30,918 nt of DNA from Basidiobolus ranarum (GCA_040143965.1 JASJQH010006971.1:1-30918); one strand, 5' to 3'. Shown: positions 20,168-30,412, numbered from the stretch's first letter. The notes: generated from the sequence alone by a model not told the origin. A program made the numbers and translations.

Positions 20168-21378
20168 TCATTGTTTACTGTAGTTCTTGGTTCCTTTCAA
20201 TTCCCAATGATCAGCCCTACAATCAACTGTGTATTCCAGGTCATCGCGGGTGATAGAATCCCAATATTTGTATATCATCATCACTGCGAACAGAGTACAC
20301 AGCACACTCAGAAACAAGCCGTCGAGATAGTGAGAGGTTGACTCGCAGATTTCCAGAGAAAACAGCATCAATATCACCTGTCCGGCCACGAAGGAGGCCG
20401 CCGCAAAAACGATTCCACCTAAAGTACTAGTCTGTTAACAAGGGAAGAACCCACTATCAATGCAATAATCAATGAGAATCATTACCTAAAGGCCAGAGAT
20501 CGTCTAGGGTATTAACTACCAGAAGGATCTGAAGAATGAAATATATACACATAGCCGCACCATTGAAGAAGAAGTAAACGATCCACAGGGCTAGTGGCTT
20601 GGTTGAATCAAAGACTTCAAACAAGTTCTCGAAAGTCGCGAACGAGATAAATGTAACCATGGCTAATATTAGAAGAGAGGAGATGCGCATGGACTAAATA
20701 GAAATAAGAGGGCTGTTAAATATTGATGTCATTGGATCTTTGAAAGTAACAGCTCGGTACCCATAATGATAACGGAGTACCATCTTCTGCCCACTGAAAG
20801 CCCACAAACCCATTTAGAAGAAGACACCAGACAGTGGCCGATGTGAGCCCCATATGAACGGCTGTAAAATACTTGGAAATGGGTTAGATCACTAGACCGG
20901 AACCTGACCATCAAAGAGTGTGTTACCTTGTAAACGCTTGAGCCGATGGGTATGATTCCAGCGATGAGCAGCATCTCCAATATCGTAGTTGTAGTGAAGA
21001 AATAAAAGAACATCACCATTTCCTTCCGTCCTATGATGGCTAAGTTAGTCTCATACATCCACGTCAATTCAACAGTGACCCTAACTGACCTACTGCAGTG
21101 TACTTTACTTTGATGTTGTAAATCATAATGAATAACATAACAAGAGTGACCATGTACATTGCAAATGAACCTAAAAATCACCATTTGGTTAGCTTGGGCT
21201 ACTGCCTCTGAATCGTATATGACAGTTGCGAACCAGGTTGAAATATCAGAAATCCTCCAACATCTAGATTTCGCGAGTAGCACACAGGCACAGTACGAGT
21301 TGCCGTCGGACCCACCAGGGGGCACACGGTCAAGGACAGTGTGTTGCAAAGCTCGTCGAATCTACCAAACTGTATCAT
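20168..21378 (-). CDS. CHS7: Chitin synthase export chaperone
   Basis: Six exons: 21378-21234, 21170-21090, 21030-20927, 20871-20761, 20693-20486 and 20418-20168. All five introns are GT-AG (55-67 nt). The product is 299 aa (yeast Chs7 is slightly longer). It begins [15 protein letters not shown], then [10 protein letters not shown], a Chs7 hallmark. Seven or so membrane segments follow, with family motifs [36 protein letters not shown] and [13 protein letters not shown]. The end is [17 protein letters not shown], closely like the yeast C-terminus. Chs7 proteins sit in the ER membrane and are needed for chitin synthase III to leave the ER. The gene is fungus-specific and so identifies the host kingdom. 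Confidence 0.95.
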
Positions 21379-22175
21379 GGTTTGTAGTAAATAGGGAAGT
21401 GTCAGGTCTCGAAAGCTGCAGTATCAGAAGGGTGAAGGTGAAGAGACGGGTTGGGAATTCAAAATAGAGCTAAATTGTTTGGAAGGATGGAGTATTTGTA
21501 GTGTTGGGTTGGGTTGGATATTTAACAAGCCACATATCAAATGCGAGACAAACAGAAATAAAACAAATCAATTCCTGGCTTCGTGTTTTTCAAGGGGCAT
21601 ATATGCTAGCCAATGACGGAGTAGAGATGGCATAGTGACACTCTGTTTTATTTCACTCCGCTCAAACATAAATCCTAACGTAACTAGAGAAAGCAGAGAG
21701 AGAGGATCAGCCTGGCATGCAGAGAAATGCGATCGAAGTTAGAATAACCTGGATATTGCAGAAATGGAGATGTCTGCTCGCTTAAAAATATCATCCGAAA
21801 TCCACAAACGCATCATAACGTATCTTACCAAAGGCTGAGCCATGACTGTAAGCAGTAGCTGCTTACTATGCTAAGATATGAATTATCTCACCGAAACTAT
21901 TTGCCTCAACTGACAAATTTCCGATCTGAGGGGAATCATGAACGTAGCCTAGATGATTGTCTGAACCAACTGTAAACTCTATATCCACGCGGAAGATTAA
22001 TCTCTTCTCAGATTTCATCGTAACTGGTTGTAGCTTAAATTGCCACTTAACTTATTCACACATTTTGGATTTTGGATTTTGTTTGTTTAAAGGAATTGGG
22101 TGTTTGGGTGTTAAAAAAAGAATAGAAATACTTCCCAAGTGCGGTAAAGTCTTCTTTTCTTCACCAGCTCCAAGT
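21379..22175. promoter_or_regulatory. Divergent intergenic region, CHS7 / GUK1
   Basis: About 800 bases between genes transcribed in opposite directions, so both promoters should lie here. A pyrimidine-rich stretch (CTTCTTTTCTTCACC) immediately precedes the GUK1 ATG. No separate gene is seen; the open frame at 21957-22259 has no domain and runs into GUK1 exon 1 in another frame. Confidence 0.45.
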
Positions 22176-23025
22176 ATGTCTGACACCCTCAAGATTTCCC
22201 GTAAGTTTCTGCACTTTACTAGTTGTAACAAAAATTCATCTAATCCAACATCTTGGTAGGACCCATTGTTATTTCTGGTCCATCTGGAACTGGAAAAAGT
22301 ACTTTACTCTCCCGCTTATTCCAAGAATTCCCCAATGAGTTTGGCTTCAGTATTTCCCGTTAGTATTCATCCAGTATGAAACTTCGCTATTGCGTACAGG
22401 GACTAACTTCTAAATTAATTGCCTAGATACCACTCGTAAACCCCGCTCAGGAGAAGAGAATGGCAAGAATTATCATTTCGTCGAGCGCTCCATAATGGAG
22501 CAAGAAGTTGCCGTCGGGAAGTTTATTGAATCAGCAGAATTCTCGGGAAATTTATACGGTACTACTTTCTAAATCACCTTCTTTATCGTTCAATATCATT
22601 TCTCTGACAAGGGATTGGGTTTAACGATTGACTAGGCACCTCTATTCAGGCCGTTCAGGATGTAGTTAATTCCGGCAAGATCTGCATTTTAGATATTGAT
22701 ATGGTTAGTATTTAAAGAGTTAGAACGCTCTTTGCCAAGAAATCTTTTTAAACATTTCTTTATTAAATAGCAAGGTGTCAAGTCCGTGAAAAATACCGAC
22801 TTGAATGCTCGATTCGTTTTCATCGCACCACCCTCTGTTGAAGAGCTTGAAAGACGTCTTCGCGGACGTGGAACCGAAACTGAAGAAAGTTGTCAAGCTA
22901 GATTAGATGCAGCTCGTGCCGAATTAGAGTACGCAGACCAACCAGGCTCTCATGATGAGATTATTGTTAATGATGACTTGGATGTAGCTTACGACAAACT
23001 GAAGAAGTTCATCTTCCAAAATTGA
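22176..23025 (+). CDS. GUK1: Guanylate kinase (GMP kinase)
   Basis: Five exons: 22176-22200, 22260-22358, 22427-22558, 22636-22703 and 22771-23025. All four introns are GT-AG (59-77 nt). The product is 192 aa. The P-loop is GPSGTGKS (15-22). GMP-binding residues lie in [16 protein letters not shown] and in [25 protein letters not shown] is the conserved core strand and switch. The lid carries [12 protein letters not shown], followed by the C-terminal [14 protein letters not shown]. The enzyme phosphorylates GMP to GDP with ATP, an essential cytosolic step of purine nucleotide synthesis. The ATG was chosen because the 25-base first exon joins in phase to give [11 protein letters not shown], as in yeast Guk1. 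A poly(A) signal follows at 23056-23061. Confidence 0.97.
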
Positions 23026-23055
23026 GTAGTTAACGAATATAGATATCACATAATG

Positions 23056-23061
23056 AATAAA
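23056..23061 (+). terminator. Poly(A) signal of GUK1
   Basis: AATAAA lies 31 bases after the stop codon. Confidence 0.6.
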
Positions 23062-23451
23062 TCCCGCCCCCGCATGATGATCATCTAGTAATTCAACTTC
23101 CTCGAATTGCTGTTTTCAATGAACAAATCACATTGCACCGTTATATACAGTAGAAAAGATTGAAGAATTTAAATTACGCGTGTTATCATTTAATGTACAA
23201 GCAGTAGTTCTCAAAAAACCTCAGTAATCGATGAAAGAATTGAAACTTCATTTTGCTGGGAAAAGTACAAAGCAAGTATTGACATCGTTATTCAGTATTT
23301 CTATTAAAATTCTAACATGAAATGTACAATTATAACCAATGCATTACTGAATCCATACATTTTTGGACGGTACTTGGCTGAATAGACAGATGGATAACAA
23401 TGATGATAAAGTAAGTTAATGTATAACGTAGTCAGCGTATCTAGCATTATT
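23062..23451. other. Convergent 3' spacer, GUK1 / C2H2 gene
   Basis: AT-rich sequence between the 3' ends of two convergent genes. No gene or RNA is recognised. Confidence 0.45.
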
Positions 23452-24210
23452 CTATGCTTTTTCGATTTTGGCCATCTTATTTTTATATTGACGTTCCTTC
23501 TTGGCCTTTCTCTTCTTTTTCAAAGCCTATAAAAGAGAACTGTCAGTTCAGTTAAATAACACCAATTGCTTGCAGTTGACGACATACCTCTTTCTTGGCT
23601 TCAAGTCCTTTAGCCTTGTTTTTAGCATTCTTGGCCTTTAAATTCTCGATATGTTCAGGGGTTCTGGTGGCTTTCTTTTCTTGTTTAAGGCGTCTTTCGC
23701 GTTTCTTATGATCCTATGTAACAAAACAATATTGAATAACTGCTTCTAAACAATGAATTTTACAACAACACATACGTGACTGGCTAAATGTAATTCCACC
23801 ATTTTTTCGTCTTTTAAAACCTTTTCGGGACATAGGTCACAAGAGTAAACAGTCTTGTATTCACCCTCTTCTTCTACAGCTTCGTCACCTTCACCGGCAG
23901 CTTCTTCATCGTCACTGTCTTGTTCTGACTTATCACTATCGTCTTCATTCTCCGATTCGGGCCTATCAAGCTCACCCACCACCAAACCAGTGGTTTGCTC
24001 ACCTACATCACTTCCATCGTCCCAGTCTTCTTCTTCGCTTAAACCTGCCTCACCAAGAACCTTTTTAAGTATAGATTCTTCTTCTGAATCGAAGTCACTT
24101 TCTTGTTCCTCTTGGTCTTCTCTCTCCTCTTCCTCCTCGGAGTAGCTATCTACATCACTATCAGAAGATTCGGCAACCTCTTCTACACCTCTAGTCAAAC
24201 GTTTGAACAT
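23452..24210 (-). CDS. Acidic C2H2 zinc-finger protein with Lys-rich tail (probably nuclear/nucleolar)
   Basis: Three exons: 24210-23776, 23713-23588 and 23526-23452. Both introns are GT-AG (62 and 61 nt), the joins keep phase, and the product is 211 aa. Residues 10-115 are dominated by Glu, Asp and Ser. A single finger, YSCDLCPEK followed by ELHLASH, has C124, C127, H141 and H145 (C-x2-C-x13-H-x3-H). From D146 to the end the protein is about half Lys/Arg (HKKRERRLKQEKK, ALKKKRKAKKERQ) and predicted helical. An acidic N-terminus, lone finger and basic coiled tail are typical of ribosome-assembly or other nucleolar proteins. I do not recognise a named orthologue, so function is inference. Confidence 0.85.
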
Positions 24211-24514
24211 GATATCAAATAATAAGTTGTAGTTTGAACCGAAGAGTTTCCAAGTATATCAATTAGAAGTAACAAAAGAAGAAAAAAAGTTTTGTTAGAG
24301 AAAGATTTTTTTTTTCCTTGGAATGATTTACAAGATTTTTTACAAATTTCTATTATGATGATGGAAGTGGGAACTAATTGAATTTCTTCTTTTTTAACTC
24401 AGTAATGTGTTTATTTGGGAGTGGTGTGGATTAATTATAGTGATTCAATTTTATCTATTATTAACAAGTAAAGTTAGGATGATAGATGAGCGAGTTAAGT
24501 GGAAGATATTTCGT
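24211..24514. other. Spacer between tandem minus-strand genes
   Basis: It includes the presumed promoter of the C2H2 gene and the poly(A) signal of the transporter (TTTATT at 24410-24415, AATAAA on the minus strand, 100 bases past its stop). A T9-10 run lies near 24307-24316. Nothing else is seen. Confidence 0.45.
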
Positions 24515-26373
24515 TTAAGATTGTGAGGCGAAGTCCAACATTAGTTTTTGTAGTGCTGCGATCGTTCCAAATACACATCCAATAATTCCAAAGATGATAA
24601 TAAATATACACCAAGCAATCTCCAGCTTGCTCATCAATTTAAATCCAAACAATTTCCAATAAAATACAATTGGAAGAATAAACAACACCATACATGTTGC
24701 CAAGGCACCTATAAGTGTCATAAGGTCGTCCACAAAAGGCACCGTCATTCCTATACCCATAAGAACGATCATAATAGCTGTACGGAGGAGGAAACGTAGG
24801 ACAAATTCATTCTGTGCCGAGTGGTATTTTCGGTCGATTTTCAAAATGGACTCCAACTAAACATGAAAGTAGCGTTAGATTGGTGGAATCTCCTATTTAT
24901 AAAGCAAGTCATAACGTAAGTATACCTCGAGTGCACAACTTGTAAGGTATATAGGTGCTGCGACAATAACATGAAGCGTAATCAGGATGGTGGCCAAAGT
25001 CGTAGCGAATCCTAAGTTTCAAAATCAAAGGATAAGTTTCTTTCTAAAAGATAGTACGTTGGCTTAAATGTGGGGCAAACCTGTTGGTAGGTTCAGTAGT
25101 ATAGGAGATACTGTTAGGTTTCCGTAGACTCGATATCCTACAACGCCGATAACGATATACATGACACAACATGTTGCCATCGCTGAAAATAAAACTTTGG
25201 GCCAGGCTCTGGGATTCCTCATCGTTTCTTCAACATGCGGATAGATCACATTTCCACCATATGAGAAACCAATGGAGCCAAGAGCGAGTGGAATATTGGT
25301 TATGATTAAAGCATCATGGGTTATATTGATATTTTGGGGATTATGCAGGTCACCAAGGCCTACAACTACAGTCACGATAACCACAATACCAGTAGCTACA
25401 GCCCCAAATATTCTAAAATAACTATGTTAGTATAAAGTGGAGATATTCCTTATAATAGCCGATCTTACGCTAAAATGGCAACTTCTTTAAGGCTTTTACA
25501 TGACACAAACGGGATCCATATTATGAACGAAGCAATGGCGATCCTATGAGATATTCGAATATTAGCAAAACTAACTAAGAAGCATTAATGAAGAAACTAT
25601 GACAGACCAAGTAGACAGGTTGATTTTAGACCCATGAGCTTCTGCAATTTGATCGATATTGACACCAGAAAGTACCAGGTAAACACATGCCCCGCCCACT
25701 AAAATGGCGTAATAAAATACGTTGACAAGTACTCTTCCAAACTTGCCGAAAGCTGCTTCTCCAATGGCTGGAAACCCGTCTAATCTATCTCCACTGAAGA
25801 CATTGCAATATGCGTTTAAAATTGGATCATAAGTTGTAACATATAAAGTCACCAACCCTTTGTAATAGAGGCATTTTATTAGCAAAATGCCGGTATATGC
25901 TGCCACTGCGGCGCCAAGGAAAATGAGTGGGATCCCGAGCCACCCAACTTGCTGCAGAGCAAATGGAATCTGCAAGTTTGTATGAGTTAAGTTTATCTTT
26001 TAGGTGTAAGTATACATATAGAATGCTTAATGGCTAAAAAGGATATTGTTCCTGTACCAGCAATTACGCAGCTAATATATCATGAACTTAGATTACGACA
26101 TATACTAATATAGATGAGAATGCAAACTCTTACACAATATTGAAATAAGCACCAAAGTCCGATCCTGTTCGTTTATTTTCGTTAAGCTCCAAAGGAATAT
26201 CAAGCTCACCGTATTCTCCTAGATTCTCAACTTGATTCAGTAGCTTATGCTAGAGAGGTTTTCAACGTTACAGAATAACAATAGAACCCACCAGCTGATT
26301 CGTCATGTAACTCATTCAAAACCACATAACCATTATCACTTCTTTCACGTTTGCTATTGTGTAAATGATTCAT
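24515..26373 (-). CDS. AAAP-family amino acid transporter (vacuolar AVT-like)
   Basis: Nine exons: 26373-26292, 26230-26134, 26071-26047, 25975-25857, 25793-25608, 25543-25469, 25412-25081, 25011-24926 and 24856-24515. The product is 447 aa with about 11 membrane segments. After a hydrophilic N-terminus comes the family core: FGAYFNIVCVIAGTGT, then LQIPFALQQVGWLG, then FPAIGEAAFGKFGR, WIPFVSCKSLKEVAIL and GFSYGGNVIYPHVEETM. Such carriers move neutral amino acids, often across the vacuolar membrane, with proton exchange. Substrate and membrane are not readable here. Intron 3 is AT-AC, not GT-AG. The join of exons 1 and 2 (acceptor ATCAAG at 26231) is my least certain; the nearer acceptor at 26250 would give a stop. 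Intron 4 (25794-25856) is 63 nt and stop-free. An in-frame TGA precedes the chosen ATG. Confidence 0.9.
25976..26046 (-). other. U12-type (minor spliceosome) AT-AC intron, 71 nt
   Basis: On the minus strand the intron begins ATATCCTTT right after ACA, an exact match to the U12 5' splice-site consensus. CTTAAC (25991-25986) matches the core of the U12 branch-site consensus TTCCTTAAC, with the branch A 11 nt from the intron end. The intron ends AAAC. Joining ACA to TTG keeps phase and gives the conserved AAAP sequence GTGTLQIPFAL. No GT-AG alternative does this. Confidence 0.82.
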
Positions 26374-27630
26374 CCTAGTCAGAAATCAAAGTCAGCTAAC
26401 CTTCGGCGAGGTTAAAACAACACCCTTTAGTGGGCATGTGAACAGGAATAGAGCATACCTGTTAACATATAGAATATACGATAAAATGGATAGCTATAAT
26501 ATAATATACAAATGGGCAACAATAACAAAGTCAAATATGTTTGTAACTAAATAATTCATATATCATTCAACCACAATCTCTTTGAATCCTAAGGGGTTAC
26601 ACCTAGAAAAGTTAATTCAAAAAGATGGCCCACAGTAAATCACAATCCCTGGACCAATCCACATCACATCCCACCCCCACTAACAGTGAAATCGCAGTGA
26701 CTGTCTATATATGTACATATATCTATTCTCATTACAAGAGCACACAGATTGAAAAGTAAGATCTTAGATATTGAATGTACGCAGTATATTCACGTGAAAT
26801 GCAATTAAAGAATATTTATAGATTATGGTAATTAATGAAGCGAAAGAAAAGCGAAAGAAAGGCAGCTTTTCTTATTGCAAGGATAACGAATGGCATGTTA
26901 AGAAAACAACACTACCACTGCTACTATCAATATTATTGAGTATGGTTATTTTCAACATAGTGACGGATAAAGAATACGGTGATTGTGGTTTGGGTTTGCT
27001 CTCAGGATTTTACCAAGTCTTGTGATGACTTGGGGACGGCAGTCATGGTAGTTTCTTTGTTGGCTATTTTTGGCAGAGAAATGAAAACATATGATGACCA
27101 ATCCCCAGTCTTCTCATTGGTCTTCTGATATATTCCAATGCGATCAATATGACCAATATATATTAAGCTCATACCTGTTGGAGATTCAGGAATCCATAAT
27201 TATGCGATTGCCAAGATTGCGAATATAATTGGTACACATCAGTTTCAATCATGCCAATTGCGTCAATATTACTCACTTCCAGTATATATTAGGCTTGAAT
27301 TGCATTCTTTTATACAATAATACTAACTAACATATATAAGCAAAATGCACTAACATATACACAATATAGCCTATGGTCTATAATCAAGAAAGACCGATAC
27401 GCCGTATCGAATGAAACGGCAGAAGAGGGAAATTCTAATTTACCTTTTGGCTGTTGCCCAGACACAGTCAGCTGATCGTTGATTGAAGAAGTGTTTCAGA
27501 AATGTATCTAATCAACGATTTGGTCTGAAAGGAATCTAGAGTAGACAAAACAGACCCTAGAGGCAGCAAAGAAGCTGGCCATATGATCTGTGATGGGTTT
27601 TATCGGAAAGAAATAGCCACAGACAATAAG
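26374..27630. other. Divergent AT-rich intergenic region, transporter / 92-aa protein
   Basis: About 1.25 kb with both promoters presumably inside. The open frame at 26825-27025 contains one hydrophobic stretch (LPLLLSILLSMVIFNIV) but no signals that support a gene. GATCAATATGACCAATATATATTA near 27139 and a similar GTCAATATTACTCACTTCCAGTATATATTAG near 27263 form a loose direct repeat. No RNA gene is recognised. Confidence 0.4.
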
Positions 27631-27637
27631 TATAAAA
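27631..27637 (+). promoter_or_regulatory. TATA box
   Basis: TATAAAA lies 59 bases upstream of the ATG at 27690. Confidence 0.6.
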
Positions 27638-27689
27638 TGGCATTAGGTAGAAACCAGTTCAAATCATACAATATCTAGTTACTAACAAT

Positions 27690-27968
27690 ATGAGTGCCCC
27701 ACGAAACATTCCTTTTACCTACAAGACCCCCGTCGACTTCACTGGTAGTTGCTCTCCAACCAACTATCATGACCTTGATCTCTATCCTAAATTACTACGC
27801 GAGTTCGAAAACCACCGAGACCCTGAAGCTAATCAGATATTATCTGCTTCTCCTCCAGCTAATTGGGATCTATATCCAGCTTTATTACGCCAAGTTGAGA
27901 ACCATGGCCAGCAAGTAAACCCTGATATGCTGTACAATTGGGAATTTCGCAGTATCTACAAAGAATGA
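27690..27968 (+). CDS. 92-aa protein with internal duplication (DLYPxLLRxxENH)
   Basis: Intronless, with TATA box upstream and poly(A) signal (AATAAA, 28035-28040) downstream, so it looks like a real transcription unit. There is no signal peptide or membrane segment. DLYPKLLREFENH (30-42) and DLYPALLRQVENH (60-72) are repeats exactly 30 residues apart, each preceded by an S-P-containing stretch (SPTNYHDL, SPPANW). A shorter echo, DMLYNWEFRSIY, ends the protein. The DNA of the two copies has diverged at many third positions, so the duplication is old and maintained at protein level. Each unit looks like a short amphipathic helix. I do not recognise the family. It may be cytosolic or nuclear; function unknown. 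Confidence 0.72.
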   Translation: MSAPRNIPFTYKTPVDFTGSCSPTNYHDLDLYPKLLREFENHRDPEANQILSASPPANWDLYPALLRQVENHGQQVNPDMLYNWEFRSIYKE

Positions 27969-28034
27969 TCTAATGGATATCTAATCGATGTAAATAATTG
28001 AGACTTTTCCCTTCTACCGGTTATAAATATGTTA

Positions 28035-28040
28035 AATAAA
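28035..28040 (+). terminator. Poly(A) signal
   Basis: AATAAA lies 67 bases after the stop of the 92-aa protein. Confidence 0.5.
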
Positions 28041-28056
28041 ATAAGTTTGTTGACTG

Positions 28057-28094
28057 TAGGGTTAGGGTTAAAATATGTTCTTTGGGTTAGGGTT
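28057..28094 (+). repeat. Two interstitial telomere-like TTAGGG clusters
   Basis: TAGGGTTAGGGTTA (28057-28070) and GGGTTAGGGTT (28084-28094) are separated by 13 bases. They lie about 370-405 bases upstream of the PFK-2 ATG. They may be binding sites for a TTAGGG-binding (Tbf1-like) factor or a scar of telomeric DNA. Confidence 0.75.
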
Positions 28095-28462
28095 GGATTT
28101 CGGCAGGGTATATCGTTCGGTCACTTACGATTAACTGCTCGTTATAGGGCACAGGTTTCAGAATTTCTAGTTCAATAATTAACTAAAATTCAACACTGCG
28201 ATCCCGACCGAATTTAAGGGTGGGAAGTGATACAAAAAATCTTCGATATTCATTAATCTTGCTAATCAACTACTTACTTCTGCTTTGCCAGTCCAATTGT
28301 ATTTAGTTATTTACCACGCTCTACAAGTTGGTAACGTGAAGCCAAGCTTTTATATTTCTTTTATACTATACAATATAGAGTCAAATCATCTTTAGAGCAA
28401 TTCCATTCTACATACTTTTTAACCTGAACGCAACGATTTAGCTTCTATATTTCTTATTGGAT
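28095..28462. other. Upstream region of the PFK-2 gene
   Basis: No gene. It should hold the PFK-2 core promoter; TATACAATATAG at 28366-28377 is the most TATA-like sequence, about 90 bases upstream of the ATG. Confidence 0.4.
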
Positions 28463-30412
28463 ATGGTTAAAACTATTGCTGAAACAACTCCTAATGTCGG
28501 AAAACCCGATCCGGATAGACTTTTTAACGCTGGTACCATCGCTTTAGTACTTGTTGGGTAAGAAGATGGTTATTTTGCAGCAGTTTAATTTTCTTGTTTG
28601 TTAATCTTTATCAATGAAAGACTTCCTGCTCGTGGTAAAACTCACGTGGGCCGTTCCCTTCGACGTTATCTCCGTTGGCTAGGTGTGCAAACTCAAGTTT
28701 TTCATGTAGGTGACTACCGTAGGCGGCTGCTTCCTAAGAAAATAGGGCACGATGATTTTACTCCAGGTAAAAATACTGTATACTCTTGACTTAATCTAGA
28801 GTTATCTCATTGACAACCTTAATCTAGATCAGGAAGACACTTACGAGCTTCGTCATCAGGTCGCCGATGTCGCCCTCGAAGATATGATAAAATGGCTAAA
28901 ATCATCAGGCCAAGTGGGAATCTACGATGCCTCCAATATCACGGAAGAAAGACGTCGAGCTGTTTTGGAGGTTTTGGAGAAAAATGATATTCAGGTAAAC
29001 TAAGAATACTCGGTACTTGCCTGAAACTAGTTTATACTAACGGTGGAGTTTTTATATATATAGACAATTTTCATCGGTCTGTTCGCTAGGATAATATCTT
29101 ATATATGATTATGATTAACACTTCTACTTGTAACAGAATCTATCTGTGATGATCCTAAGATTATCGAAGCTAATGTCCGCAACGTTAAGATATCTTCACC
29201 TGATGTAAGTATTGCTGGCCAAATGAACGATATCACTGTATTCTAATCAAAACGTTACAAAGTATACTTCTTGGAATCCCAACGACGCCGTGAAAGACTT
29301 TGTGGTGCGTACCTACATTAACTATCCCTATAGTGGTTTTCACCAAATTTAAATGGTTTATTTAGCGTCGTATCAATAGTCAAGTTCCTTACTACGAAAC
29401 GATCACCAACAGATCTCTCAGCTTTGTAAAACTGATAAATGCCGGTGATCAGTTCATACTGAATAACATTCATGGATATCTTCCGGTATGCTTTTGATCA
29501 TCTTTGTATTCTGATTTCTAGTCTAACATATTATATTAGACCCGAATTGTGTTCTATTTGATGAATCTTCATATCAACCAAAGAACCATCTACTTTGCTA
29601 TGGTAAGTTTATATATATCTGTATGCTTGAGCCGATGTTCAAGCTAAATCTTGAAAATCATTAGAGTGGCGAAACCTCCATCGAGTCTTATAAAGCCGAT
29701 CCTCCTTTAAATGGTCGTGGATTACGCTATGGCGAGAGTCTTAAGAACGTCGTCTTAACGCATAGACGCAGAAAGATACTAAGTGGGGAGGAGATTCGCC
29801 CATTGACGGTTTGTATAACTTCGTTGTGTTGCAAAATGGCTAGCATTCATTCTGGTTAAACATCACTTAGATTTGGACGAGTAGTCGTCGTCGTATGCTG
29901 GAAACGGTGCAATCATTCCCAGAGGACGTAAAAGTTCGACAAATGTCTGATTTATTAGAACTCAATCCTGGTGAAATTGATGAAATGACGGAGGAGCAAG
30001 TAAAGGCTAAATACCCTGAAGAGTACGAAAAACATCGACAAGATCCTTATAACCATCGTTATCCACGTGGCGAGGTCTGTACAAACATACATTTATAATC
30101 TATCTAATCCCGAGATCAATCTATTGACATTTCTACATTACTAAGTCTTATCACGAACTGGCTATTCGATTGGAAGCCGTCATCTTGCAACTTGAGCGAG
30201 AGAAAAACGATGTCTTGATTTTGGCTGATGAAGCGGTGTTACGTACACTTTATGCTTATTATTTCGGTCGCCCTACTACTTATATCCCCCATATCCATAT
30301 ACCAAGAGATACTCTTATTGAGGTAATCCCTTCCAGTTATGGTTGTCAAGAGCACCGTATATATATTGAAGACGAAATGGAGTTTGCTGATCTTACTGGT
30401 GATTTTGATTAA
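28463..30412 (+). CDS. 6-phosphofructo-2-kinase with degenerate fructose-2,6-bisphosphatase domain
   Basis: Eleven exons: 28463-28557, 28621-28766, 28828-28994, 29064-29076 (13 nt), 29137-29204, 29263-29304, 29366-29485, 29540-29602, 29665-29808, 29871-30074 and 30146-30412. All introns are GT-AG (54-71 nt). The product is 442 aa. The kinase half looks intact: Walker A GLPARGKT (32-39), FHVGDYRR (59-66), YDASNITEERRR (113-124), FIESICDDP and YTSWNPNDAVKDF. It makes fructose-2,6-bisphosphate, the activator of glycolysis and inhibitor of gluconeogenesis. In the bisphosphatase half the catalytic RHGE motif is MSGE (238-241), the GGD stretch is missing, and the second histidine (HQAV) is replaced in LADEAVLRT (Asp382). 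The gene should therefore encode a kinase without phosphatase activity, as in yeast Pfk26. Confidence 0.94.

Noticed and set aside
26825-27025. 66-codon open frame with a hydrophobic stretch
   Set aside because: No TATA, poly(A) signal, domain or codon-use support; it lies in AT-rich spacer where hydrophobic frames arise by chance.
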